64,000 bases of DNA. Origin: JBFMAI01 sp040755725 (GTDB taxonomy: Bacteria > Planctomycetota > Phycisphaerae > UBA1845 > Fen-1342). Made by a program: the position numbers and the translations under genes. The DNA is taken from positions 62,001-126,000 of the forward strand of contig JBFMAI010000017.1 of assembly GCA_040755725.1 (NCBI GenBank), read 5' to 3'. Under the pieces are notes generated by a model. The model was not told the DNA's origin and did no database searches. It saw only the letters and a program-made list of their open reading frames with translations. Of this stretch, positions 50,609 to 58,563 are shown piece by piece; position 1 is the first letter of the stretch, and every line of letters begins with the position of its first letter.

Positions 50609-53293
50609 TCAGGGGGTTGGCTGTGTCTCCGGCGGCTTCCCCTGCGCGACCCGCGCGGCGCGCAGCAGCTCGGCGAACTTATTGGCCCACGGCGGCCCGC
50701 CCAGACCGGGCTGCCAGATGCGCTCCTGCGTGATTGCCGCTTCGACGTCCGCGGCCCGCCCCTCCCTCAACAGCAGCGCCAACCAGTGGTAGCGCGCCTC
50801 CCAGTATCGCTGCGGTGCCTGGCGGCGGAGGCCCGGATCGGCCAGAAGCTGGGTCCACGCTTCCACGGCCTTTTCGATCGCGGCTTTCGAGTCGTTTATC
50901 TCCGTCTGTGCGGTGAGGATGAGGGCGTGCAGGTGCCGGTAGTCGCCCTGGCGCGGGTTGCGCTCCAGGAGTTCGGCGGCCACGCGCTCCGCCGCCGCGA
51001 GTTGGCCCGCGTGGTAGAGCATCCACGCCCGACCGGCGAGGACGGCGTCCAGGGCGTGGGCGCGGCCGGCGTCCGCCCGCGTCCACTTCTCCAGTTCCTC
51101 GAAGGTGACCAGCGCGTCGGCCGCCAGGGCCCGGGCGGCGTCGGCCTGCCCGCTGTCCAGCAGGTGCTGCACCTCCTGCTGCATTCCGGCGGCCAGCCCC
51201 GCGAGCGTCGGGCCGATCTGCTCGGGCGGGGCGGCATCGAGAAACCCCGATAGCAGGCGCGCCGCCTGCTCGAACTGCCGCAAGGCGCGTTGCGCCCGAA
51301 TGCGGACCGCCAGCACGCGGCCCATCAAGCCGCTACCGGGATAACGCGACTCGAACGACTCGACGACGGCCAGCGCGGCCCGCGGATCGTCCACGCCCGA
51401 CGACGCACGCAGTTCGGCCGCGGCGATATCCGCTTCCGCCGCCCACTTCAAGATGTCGGGCGCGCGCGGGCTGCCCGCGGCGCGCTGCCGGGCCTCGTCC
51501 GCGTAGCGGATCAGCGCTTCGGCGGCCCGGCGCAAGCGCCCACGCCGCTCGTCGTCTGGGAGACCCGTGGCGGCCTCGGCCGCCCGCGCCAGACACAGCG
51601 CCCGGCGAAACTGGGCCTCTTCCCAATGCGGCGAACCGGCGGGGAGGGTGCCGAACGCTTCGGCGGCTTCGTCGAAACGGCCCGCGCGTTGCAGGGCCGC
51701 GGGCAACAGCCAGGCGGCCTCATCTCGCTTGGGATGGTCGGCGAAGTTCTCCAGCAGGTTCCGCAGGGCCAGGGCCAGGCGGTGGTAGTCCGCCGGATCG
51801 CCACTCGCTTCGGCCACACGGCCCCACAGCGCGTAGGCGAAGCCGGCCGCTTGGGGCGCTTGCGGGTGACCCCGGTAATCGGCGGCCAGTTTCGAGAACG
51901 TCTCGGCCGCGGCCCGCTCGCGGTCCAGCAGGTAGCAGCAGCGGCCCAGCTCGAACAGCACGTCGCCGGCCAATTCCGCGTCCGGGGCCCCCTTGGCCGC
52001 CGCTTCGAGTCGCGGCAACGCCTCGCCATACTGCTTGCGCTCGATCAGGACGGCGGCGGAGTACAGCAGTTCGACGGGGGTGAGCTCCGCGATCGGTGTG
52101 CGCGGGTCCACGCTGGTGCCCACGTACTGGCGGACCAGTGCCGGCCACGGTCCCCCGCGCTGCGCCAGACGCTGGAACCTCGACAAGCCCGTGTCGCGCA
52201 GACGCCGCACCTGCGCCGCCGCATTCGCGTCGGCGGCGCCGCGGCCCGCAACGGCGCGCAGGGCCTCGCTCTGGATCAAGTAGCTGTTGGCGAACCAGAG
52301 GTGCGCCAGATTGACGTAGAAGCGGCCGGGCTCTTCATCCCGAGGCAACCGGTCCGGGTCCTTCTCGACCAGTGGCTTGAGCGTCGTACGGGCTTCGTCG
52401 AACCGGTTTGCGCGAAGCTGCGTGCGCGCCAGCTCGTAGCGTACCTGGGCCTCGACGGCCGCCGGTACGCCGCCGTCCAGCGCGTAGCCGAAGCTCTTTT
52501 CGGCCTCGTCGAAGTGGCCCAGTTCCCGCTGGACCATGCCGCGGCCAAGGTGGCTGTACGTCCGCGTCAGTCCCAACGGGCCGCCGTCGATGACCGTCTG
52601 AAACCGCCGTTCGGCCGTCGCCAAGCGCTCCTGCCGCGCCGTCGGGTCCTTGTCTTGCAGGACTCCGAGGTGGTAGCCGGCCCAGCCGGCGTGCAGGGTT
52701 GCGTCCAGCCGGCTTTGCAGCAGCGTGTCGTACAGCCCGGTCGCCAGCAGCTCCTCCTCCTGGCGGTCCAGGTGACGGAACAACTCCTCCGTCTCGGCCA
52801 GTGCCGCCGTGGACTGCTCCCGCGCGATGTCGAGCAGTCGCGTCAGCTCCGCCCGGTCCCCGCGCCGGCCGGCCCAGATCTCCCACTCGTCGAGCAGCGG
52901 CGCTGCCTCCGCCGTCAGCACCATTCCGGCGTATTCGACGCGCGCCGCCGCCAAGCGGACCACGTCGGCAAGCTCGCGCCGGCGGGCCGGCGGTTCCAAC
53001 AGGGCCAACCACTGGCGGTAGTGCTGATGGGCCGCCGCGTACGTGGCCCGCCGGTCCTCCGGCCGCGCGGCCTGTCGGCCGCGGTTGGCGTGGGCCTGGG
53101 CCAGCAGGTGTTGTGCTTCGGGACCCTGGTCGCCCGCGAGCCGGGCCGCGAGCGCCTCGCTGCGCCCTTCACGCACAAGGGTCTCAAGCTCCGTCGGGTT
53201 CCCTGCGGGCGGTTGCTGGGCGAGTACAGAGGCCGCCAGAAGCAAGCCCGGCAGGACGGTCAGCGACCAGACCGTACGACCTCTGCGGAACAC
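50609..53293 (-). CDS. Large secreted TPR protein
   Basis: 894 aa from GTG 53293, chosen because AGGAG lies 7 bases upstream; a TTG at 53347 would add a polar leader. A signal peptide (VWSLTVLPGLLLAASVLAQQ) precedes helical repeats of TPR type throughout, for example GDVLFELGRCCYLLDRERAA and AAWLLPAALQRAGRFDEAAE. Ala, Arg and Leu dominate. It resembles YbgF/BamD-style periplasmic scaffolds but is much longer. It stands alone on the minus strand, convergent with the YHS-like gene (62 bases between stops). Function unknown. Confidence 0.8.
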   Translation of the reverse strand: MFRRGRTVWSLTVLPGLLLAASVLAQQPPAGNPTELETLVREGRSEALAARLAGDQGPEAQHLLAQAHANRGRQAARPEDRRATYAAAHQHYRQWLALLEPPARRRELADVVRLAAARVEYAGMVLTAEAAPLLDEWEIWAGRRGDRAELTRLLDIAREQSTAALAETEELFRHLDRQEEELLATGLYDTLLQSRLDATLHAGWAGYHLGVLQDKDPTARQERLATAERRFQTVIDGGPLGLTRTYSHLGRGMVQRELGHFDEAEKSFGYALDGGVPAAVEAQVRYELARTQLRANRFDEARTTLKPLVEKDPDRLPRDEEPGRFYVNLAHLWFANSYLIQSEALRAVAGRGAADANAAAQVRRLRDTGLSRFQRLAQRGGPWPALVRQYVGTSVDPRTPIAELTPVELLYSAAVLIERKQYGEALPRLEAAAKGAPDAELAGDVLFELGRCCYLLDRERAAAETFSKLAADYRGHPQAPQAAGFAYALWGRVAEASGDPADYHRLALALRNLLENFADHPKRDEAAWLLPAALQRAGRFDEAAEAFGTLPAGSPHWEEAQFRRALCLARAAEAATGLPDDERRGRLRRAAEALIRYADEARQRAAGSPRAPDILKWAAEADIAAAELRASSGVDDPRAALAVVESFESRYPGSGLMGRVLAVRIRAQRALRQFEQAARLLSGFLDAAPPEQIGPTLAGLAAGMQQEVQHLLDSGQADAARALAADALVTFEELEKWTRADAGRAHALDAVLAGRAWMLYHAGQLAAAERVAAELLERNPRQGDYRHLHALILTAQTEINDSKAAIEKAVEAWTQLLADPGLRRQAPQRYWEARYHWLALLLREGRAADVEAAITQERIWQPGLGGPPWANKFAELLRAARVAQGKPPETQPTP

Positions 53294-53921
53294 AACTGCT
53301 CTCCTACTCGGGGCCTCACGGCGGCGAACCGCTTCACCGCCAACCAAATTGACCGTGCGCGAACATGTGGCGCGGGAGGGCGATCCCGGCGCGCCGGGAC
53401 TGCCGAGCCGCAGTTCGCCGGGAGGCCCGCCCTCCCCAAGGGCGCCGCCGAATCGCGCCCGGCCATTTCGGCAACCGGCGCGATGACCGCAGCACGAATA
53501 CTACAACGTCGAGCCCCGCGCGAGAACGCAGCGTCCAACGCTCCCCGAAGTAGGTGGCCGGCGAGAAGCAACATGGAGCGGTCTGCGGGGAATCGTCAGC
53601 GTGAGTGAGGGCAGGCCTGCCTGCCCGGGCAAGCAGGGACGCCCGCCCCACTGCCGGCGTTGGAGCGCGGCATATTAGGGGAAACCCTAATTGACGTACC
53701 GGCAATTCGGGACGATATTTGGACGTAGACGGGTTGTGCCGCTGCTGAACCACGTCGGTGCGGCGGGGGTCCATTGTGGGTCATGCCCGGGCGGGGTGCG
53801 GCGGCGGGTGAGTCGCCGACGCGGTGCCGGCTGTGTGGCTCGGGGTCGGCGGCCCGGCGAAGGCAGGCGCTTGAGGCTCCCGGGCAAGTTCGGGAGGCCT
53901 TATTGTGAGGTGGAGGGCGCG
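53294..53921. other. Upstream region of the cysteine-rich island, 628 bases
   Basis: 53294-53670 is GC-rich with no recognisable gene. 53674-53719 holds a palindrome and promoter (separate entry). 53720-53921 would be a 200-base leader; a reading frame runs through it without family resemblance. GGAGGG precedes ATG 53922. Confidence 0.45.
53674..53719 (+). promoter_or_regulatory. Palindrome abutting a candidate promoter
   Basis: ATTAGGG-GAAA-CCCTAAT (53674-53691) is a perfect 7-base inverted repeat. Its last base is the first of TTGACG (53691-53696), followed by a 17-base spacer and GATATT (53714-53719). The palindrome is a likely regulator site for the cysteine-rich gene. Confidence 0.5.
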
Positions 53922-54571
53922 ATGGCAACGGACGGCAGTGGGCACTTCGGCTCGATGGGTAGCCAGCCCCCCCCCGCGGGGACGGCACTGAGAAGGTCGG
54001 CAACGCTCTTCAGGGGGACTTCAATCGTGATCTGCAAGACGTAGCGGACTTGGCGCTGGGGCGGCGGGAGTTCTTCGGCTTGCTGGCGTGGCGGACGGTG
54101 ACCACGGTCGCCGGCTGCATCCTTGTCGGCCAACTGACGGATGGGGCGCGGGGGGACGATGAGCCGCCGCCGGTGGGACACGACTGCAACCGGAGCAGCC
54201 CAAACGCGTGCGAGGTCAAGCTCAACGAATGCACGACCTGCGCGGGCACAAACAAGTGCAGTAGCGTCATGGGGCCCACCAACACGTGCCCTGGACCGGT
54301 CGGGGGCAACAGCTGCCGCGGCACAAAAGAGGTGAATACCTGCACAGGCGGGAGCGGCCAAGAGGTCAACAAGTGCAGCGGTGCGTATGGTGCCAATTCA
54401 TGCGTGGCGGCCGCGGGTGCCAATACCTGCACCGGCCTCCTCGGTTTCTCCAACTGCTGCCAACCAGCGAACGCCAACGTGTGTGAGCCGCCCTCATCGA
54501 ATGCCTGCGATCCGCCCGAAGCGAATGTGGGGAAGGACCCTGCAACTGAGCCCCCTCCGGGGCAGGGATAG
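53922..54571 (+). pseudogene. Tat-type cysteine-rich N-x-C repeat protein, frame broken at a C9 tract
   Basis: From ATG 53922 (GGAGGG upstream) the frame reads MATDGSGHFGSMGSQPPP and then fails. After the run of nine C at 53967-53975 a frame one base earlier continues EKVGNALQGDFNRDLQDVAD and then LALGRREFFGLLAWRT, a twin-arginine-like export signal. The mature part (about 110 aa) has 15 cysteines, twelve of them in the pattern Asn-x-Cys (NAC, NEC, NKC, NTC, NSC, NTC, NKC, NSC, NTC, NCC, NVC, NAC), mostly spaced 8-11 residues. One more C in the tract would restore the full protein, so slippage could switch it on and off. Alternatively it starts at TTG 54050 and is intact. I do not recognise the family. 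A neighbouring radical SAM gene suggests Cys-directed modification. Confidence 0.6.
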
Positions 54572-54588
54572 TGCCAAGGAGACACGCG

Positions 54589-55689
54589 ATGTTGACCGAC
54601 AAGAGGAAGTGGTTAACTCCTGTGGGTGTGATGGCCGTGGGCGCCGCCGTGGTGCTCGTGCTGCTCCGAATGGAGACTGCCGCCACGGCCCAAGTCACCG
54701 GCCGCGTGTGGGGCGCCACTGCCCTGGGTACCGCGATCGCGTGGCCCGCGGGGTTTGATGCCGCCGCTGCTGTGCATCGGCCGGCGTACTCCCCGTCCGG
54801 GCGCTACCTCGCGTTCAAACACGCTCAGGAGGGCCGACCGATGATCCTGGAGCTGGCCACCGGCGAGCTCCACGGCCTGTATGACTTGATCGGCGGGGTC
54901 CGGCCGAACTTGCAGTGCTACGAGATCGTCTGGCTCTCCGACGAACGGCTGTGCGTGCACGAGACCTGGATGGCCGAGGAAGATCGCCAGCGGCTGGACG
55001 AACTCATGGAGGACCCCGGGTTCGTCCCTCACATGCGAACGGCGATGCGCGCGCGTTACCGCGTGATTGACTGGGTGGCGCGCGTGACCGTCTTTGAACG
55101 CAGCGTCGACACCCAGCAGGTCGCCGAGCTCAACCTGATCGCCGGATACGGCGACGAGCTGTGGATTGTCTCACGGGCGCCATCAGAGCCGAACTGGCAT
55201 TCGTGGTGGGTCTACGACCCGGCGAAGCTGGAGTTCGTCAAGCCACTAGTCCAACGCGTCAGAAAGGGCGACTGGATTGGCTGCGGCCCGCGCGGCCCAT
55301 GGGCGGTCAAGTGGCTCCTCCCGTATCCGACGCCGGAGATCGTGCTGAACGTTGCTTCCTATGACGTGGAGTTCGTCAACTACGAGACGGGACAGACCCG
55401 CCGGCTGAGCCAGGTACTGCTGCGCGATCCGGGCGGGCTGTTCATCACCGGCGACGGGCGCTACGTCGTCGCTTCGTTCTTCGATCAAGCAACGTGTCGC
55501 TGGGCGCCCGCGGTGTTTGACACGTTGTCCGGTCAGCGACACGAGTTGGCCGCGACGGAAAGCTGGAAGCCGGTTGCACTGAACGACGCCCGTGGTGTTG
55601 TGCTCGCGTACTTGCCGAACCAGAAGCCTGATGGCAGTTGGGCGGTGGAATTGTCCGAAATCCCGCTGAGTCAACTGCTGCCGCAGTAG
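54589..55689 (+). CDS. Exported beta-propeller-like protein of the island
   Basis: 366 aa from ATG 54589 (AAGGAG upstream), 17 bases after the cysteine-rich gene's stop. An N-terminal membrane segment (VGVMAVGAAVVLVLL) looks like a signal anchor. Repeats such as PAYSPSGRYLAFKHAQEGRP, ITGDGRYVVASFFD and the blade-like spacing suggest a WD40/PD40 (TolB-like) propeller. No catalytic motif is visible. Its close placement suggests it works with the cysteine-rich protein, perhaps binding it outside the cytoplasm (inference). Confidence 0.7.
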   Translation: MLTDKRKWLTPVGVMAVGAAVVLVLLRMETAATAQVTGRVWGATALGTAIAWPAGFDAAAAVHRPAYSPSGRYLAFKHAQEGRPMILELATGELHGLYDLIGGVRPNLQCYEIVWLSDERLCVHETWMAEEDRQRLDELMEDPGFVPHMRTAMRARYRVIDWVARVTVFERSVDTQQVAELNLIAGYGDELWIVSRAPSEPNWHSWWVYDPAKLEFVKPLVQRVRKGDWIGCGPRGPWAVKWLLPYPTPEIVLNVASYDVEFVNYETGQTRRLSQVLLRDPGGLFITGDGRYVVASFFDQATCRWAPAVFDTLSGQRHELAATESWKPVALNDARGVVLAYLPNQKPDGSWAVELSEIPLSQLLPQ

Positions 55690-55702
55690 AACCGGTTGCC
55701 AA

Positions 55703-55738
55703 CCCCCCTCCCTCTCAGGGAGGGGTTGGGAGAGGGTC
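55703..55738 (+). repeat. 36-base C/G hairpin repeat, copy 2 (possible terminator)
   Basis: CCCCCCTCCCTCTCAGGGAG followed by GGGTTGGGAGAGGGTC, starting 14 bases after the stop of the propeller-like gene. It is 33/36 identical to 48677-48712 and in the same orientation to the gene before it. Confidence 0.6.
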
Positions 55739-55926
55739 GAATTGCCGACGGGCGGTCCTCGCGGCTGGGTTCCTTTTCGCAGGCGGAAAGAGACGCCGCA
55801 ATAGGCGCTGACCCCGGCGCAGGGATGGCCGGTCCACTCGAGCCCGCCTGTTCATGGGGGCCCCTATGCGCTGTGTTGAGTGCCCCGTGCGAGGGGGTGC
55901 GGCGCCGCAACCCGGCCGACGTGCTG

Positions 55927-56115
55927 ATGAAGTGGCGCCGGCTGTTCTGTCACGCGCTGGAGGCCCTGATGCCGCGGATCATCGCCGACCTCACCGAGGC
56001 GGCGTCCACCCAACGTCTGCTTCAGACACGCGCGCCGGACAGCCGGTTGCGGGCCGCGGCCGAGGACGGCCGGTTACGCGTGTGGGCGGAGAACGCCCCT
56101 GCTCCGGCGTGCTGA
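55927..56115 (+). CDS. Possible small protein before the radical SAM gene
   Basis: 62 aa, MKWRRLFCHALEALMPRIIA then DLTEAASTQRLLQTRAPDSR. A helical, charged N-terminal half and a Cys at the extreme C-terminus. An earlier in-frame ATG at 55823 is possible. It ends 10 bases before the radical SAM start, a spacing consistent with an operon, but no family is recognised and the ribosome binding site is weak. Confidence 0.35.
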   Translation: MKWRRLFCHALEALMPRIIADLTEAASTQRLLQTRAPDSRLRAAAEDGRLRVWAENAPAPAC

Positions 56116-56125
56116 AGGGAACCCG

Positions 56126-56668
56126 ATGTTGCCCGAGGACCCCGGCCAGCCGCCACCGACGACGCCTCCCGAGGACGCGGCGCCTGGCGCGCTCGCGGCG
56201 GTGGAGGAGCAAGCGCGTCCCGTGGTGGGGCCGGCCCCCGGCCACTGGTCGCGCCGCCGCACCTTTCATCCGGGGTCCCTGCCGCGCCACATGGCCATTA
56301 CCGTCCTGGACCTGGATGTCACCAAGCGCCGCAATCTGCGCTGTCGCTACTGCTTCAAGAGCGACCGGGTGCAGCCGGACGCGCCGGACATGACGCCCGA
56401 CACGGCCTTCGCGGCCGTCGATTGGCTGATGGCTGCTTCCTACCGGGCAAGCGAATTGTGGGTGAACCTCTTCGGCGGGGAGCCGCTGCTCCAGTTCCCG
56501 CTCATCCGGCAGCTCGTGCCGTATGCGAAGCGCCGCGCCCAGGCGCTCGGCAAGAGCATCCAGTTCGGGTGTACGACCAACCTGACCCTGATCGACGAGG
56601 AGGTGGCGGCGTTCTTTCTCCCACGTCGCATGTTCCGACGTTGGGCTAGGGCGCGGGCCGGAAGCTGA
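56126..56668 (+). pseudogene. Truncated radical SAM (SPASM-type) enzyme lacking the first cluster cysteine
   Basis: 180 aa remain of a family usually 370-450 aa. The core reads VTKRRNLRCRYCF, where radical SAM enzymes have CNLRCRYCF: the first of the three cluster cysteines is Arg (CGC, one transition from TGC). LWVNLFGGEPLLQFPLI is the normal GGEP SAM-binding motif and TTNLTLIDEEVAAFF fits the next strand. After that the sequence runs into 20 residues of Arg-rich nonsense (LPRRMFRRWARARAGS) that overlap the end of the convergent exbD gene. With a lost cysteine and no C-terminal half the enzyme should be inactive. Anaerobic sulfatase-maturase-like and peptide-modifying enzymes share this layout. 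Confidence 0.8.
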
Positions 56669-57101
56669 CGGCGAACTGGACGTTGGTGAAGCCGGCGCGG
56701 ACGGCGGCGTCCATGGCGCGGACGACGTACCGCCAGCGGACGGTCGTCTCGGCCCCGATCACCAGCGCGTTGGCGGGGTCGGCGCCGGCCCGGCGGCGTT
56801 CGAGCAACAGGCGGTGCAGCGCTTCAAAGTCGTTGTCGGGCAGCGGCTCGTCCAGCAGGGCGATGCGGGCCCCGGCGCCGTCGTTCCAGTCGGTCAAGGC
56901 GATGCGAATCTGCGGGTGGATGTCCACACGGACGCCGGCGCCGGGCCCGCTGCGCGGGTCGAGCTCGGTCTGCAAGGCGCCCTGGGCAACCAGTTCGAGC
57001 GAAGTGCCCAGCAGGAAGAAGACCAGCAGCACCATGATGACATCGACCATGGGGGCGAGGTTGGGGACCCCTTCGCCGGGGGCCGCGGGTCGCCTTCTCA
57101 T
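56646..57101 (-). CDS. ExbD/TolR-family protein (second copy)
   Basis: 151 aa. LAPMVDVIMVLLVFFLLGTS is the single membrane helix with the proton-carrying Asp of ExbD/TolR, followed by a periplasmic domain (LDEPLPDNDFEALHRLL). Its start codon overlaps the stop of the first exbD copy by 4 bases, so translation is coupled. In proton-driven complexes two ExbD chains sit inside an ExbB pentamer; two different ExbD genes suggest a heterodimer (inference). Its 3' end overlaps the broken radical SAM gene by 23 bases. Confidence 0.9.
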   Translation of the reverse strand: MRRRPAAPGEGVPNLAPMVDVIMVLLVFFLLGTSLELVAQGALQTELDPRSGPGAGVRVDIHPQIRIALTDWNDGAGARIALLDEPLPDNDFEALHRLLLERRRAGADPANALVIGAETTVRWRYVVRAMDAAVRAGFTNVQFAVSFRPAP

Positions 57102-57586
57102 CCCGGTTCCCTCGGATCGGCCCCCTGGTTGACGGTGAAGACGATGTCGCTGATCTGCGCCAGGCCGCAACCGCGCAGGACGACTTCGACATGCTCGTAG
57201 CGGACCCGTTCATCCGCCCGGATCACGCAGCGGAGCTTCTGGCTGTCGTGCGCGGCCCGCGCCGCGCGCGCGGCGAGCAACGCTTCCACGTCCTCAGGAC
57301 GAAGCACACGCTCGACGATCTGCTGGCCGTCCCAGTCGGCGACGACGTACTCAGCGGTTTCGGCGGCTTCGCCGGCGCCGGCCGGCCGCACCGTGATGGT
57401 CACGCGGGTCCCCAGGTCGCCCGGCTCGACCGTCTTGGCCGCGACGGCCCACGGCAGCGCGACGGGGTAGTGTTCCGCCGCGACCATCTTCGCCGCCAGC
57501 AGGAAGAAGATGATGAGGCACATCATCACGTCCACCATGGGGGCGAGATTGAGCGTCATCGGGACGGGACGCGGGGGACGGTTCAT
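57098..57586 (-). CDS. ExbD/TolR-family protein (first copy)
   Basis: 162 aa. LAPMVDVMMCLIIFFLLAAK carries the membrane helix and conserved Asp, and a longer periplasmic part has an extra insertion around residues 60-95 (EAAETAEYVVADWDGQQIVE). It lies 183 bases downstream of exbB, with a microrepeat block in that gap, and overlaps the second exbD. The pair, exbB and the VWA gene form one minus-strand set. No TonB or TolA gene is present. Confidence 0.9.
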   Translation of the reverse strand: MNRPPRPVPMTLNLAPMVDVMMCLIIFFLLAAKMVAAEHYPVALPWAVAAKTVEPGDLGTRVTITVRPAGAGEAAETAEYVVADWDGQQIVERVLRPEDVEALLAARAARAAHDSQKLRCVIRADERVRYEHVEVVLRGCGLAQISDIVFTVNQGADPREPG

Positions 57587-57651
57587 GCTGTGGTCATGTC
57601 AAGAAAGGGCGGAGGGGGCGAAGGGCCAAGGGCAGGCGGCGCACTCGATTC

Positions 57652-57737
57652 TCGGCACCTGTCATGTGTCACCTGACCCTTGTCTTGGCACCTGCTACTC
57701 TGCACTTTGTACTCCGCACTTCGCACTTCGCACGTCG
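57652..57737 (-). repeat. Microrepeat block inside the exb operon
   Basis: Consecutive imperfect words GGCACCTGTCATGTGTCACC, TGACCCTTGTC, TTGGCACCTG, then TGCACTTTGTACTCCGCACT and TCGCACTTCGCACGTCGC. The first half matches the word family in 23S helix 45 (22377-22438) and the second half matches the GCACTTTG words at 6164-6243. It lies between exbB and exbD. Confidence 0.6.
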
Positions 57738-57769
57738 CCCTCGGCCCACCGGCCGGGCGACCCAGGGTC

Positions 57770-58531
57770 TCACGTCGCCGGCTGCGGGTCCGCCGCGGGC
57801 CGCTCGGGGGCCGGCTTCACGACGGCGGGGCGGAAGTACTCCAGCAGGTCGAGCGATTCGACGGTGGCCGCGACGGTCAGCGACTCGATCCGGTTGCGGC
57901 ACACGCCGAAGAAGCCGATCCCGATGATGGCCAGCGCCAGCCCCAGCAACGTATTGACGAGGGCCTTGCTGATGCCGCCGGCGAGGTCGCCGGCGCCGGC
58001 CTGCCCGCCCGCGGCGCCCAGGCTGCCGAACGCTTCGATCATGCCCCACACGGTCCCGAGCAACCCGAGCAGCGGCCCGAGGTTGCCGATGATGTTGAGG
58101 TACTCGGCCTTGCGGAACATCCGTCCGCTGAGCTCGCCCGATTTCTCCAGGGCCGCCTCGTGCATGGCGTCAAACCCGTGCCGCGCGTGGTGCAGCGCCG
58201 CCGTCATCACCTGCGCGAAGAACGTGCGGCTTCTTCGCAGCGTATCGAGACAAGCACGGAAATCCCGCGCCTCGATTTGCGACTTCGACCGCCGCACCTG
58301 GTCCAGGGGGGCGATGCTCGACCGCCGCACGACAATGAAGTGCTCGACGATGAGCGCCAGCGTGACGATCGACCCGGCCACGATGAAGTAGGTGGGCAGC
58401 TCGATCCCGTCGCGGATGATCTGGAGCAGGGACGGATGGGTCCCGGTGTCGGTCTGGGCCCAACCCCACGCGCCCGGGCCGAGCCCGACCGCCGCCACCC
58501 CGACCAACCGCCACAATGTCCTGCTGCTCAT
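57770..58531 (-). CDS. ExbB/TolQ/MotA-family proton channel protein
   Basis: 253 aa from ATG 58531, set by AGGAG upstream. A signal-like first segment is followed by three more hydrophobic helices: LPTYFIVAGSIVTLALIVEH, then YLNIIGNLGPLLGLLGTVWG and ALVNTLLGLALAIIGIGFFG, the last two being the conserved ExbB pore helices (GxxGPLLGLLGTVxGMIxAF). It forms the ring that uses proton flow to drive the ExbD pair. Directly upstream is the VWA gene (32 bases). Confidence 0.94.
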   Translation of the reverse strand: MSSRTLWRLVGVAAVGLGPGAWGWAQTDTGTHPSLLQIIRDGIELPTYFIVAGSIVTLALIVEHFIVVRRSSIAPLDQVRRSKSQIEARDFRACLDTLRRSRTFFAQVMTAALHHARHGFDAMHEAALEKSGELSGRMFRKAEYLNIIGNLGPLLGLLGTVWGMIEAFGSLGAAGGQAGAGDLAGGISKALVNTLLGLALAIIGIGFFGVCRNRIESLTVAATVESLDLLEYFRPAVVKPAPERPAADPQPAT

Positions 58532-58563
58532 GCCTTCTCCTGAGGTGTCCGCGCCGCCGGCCA

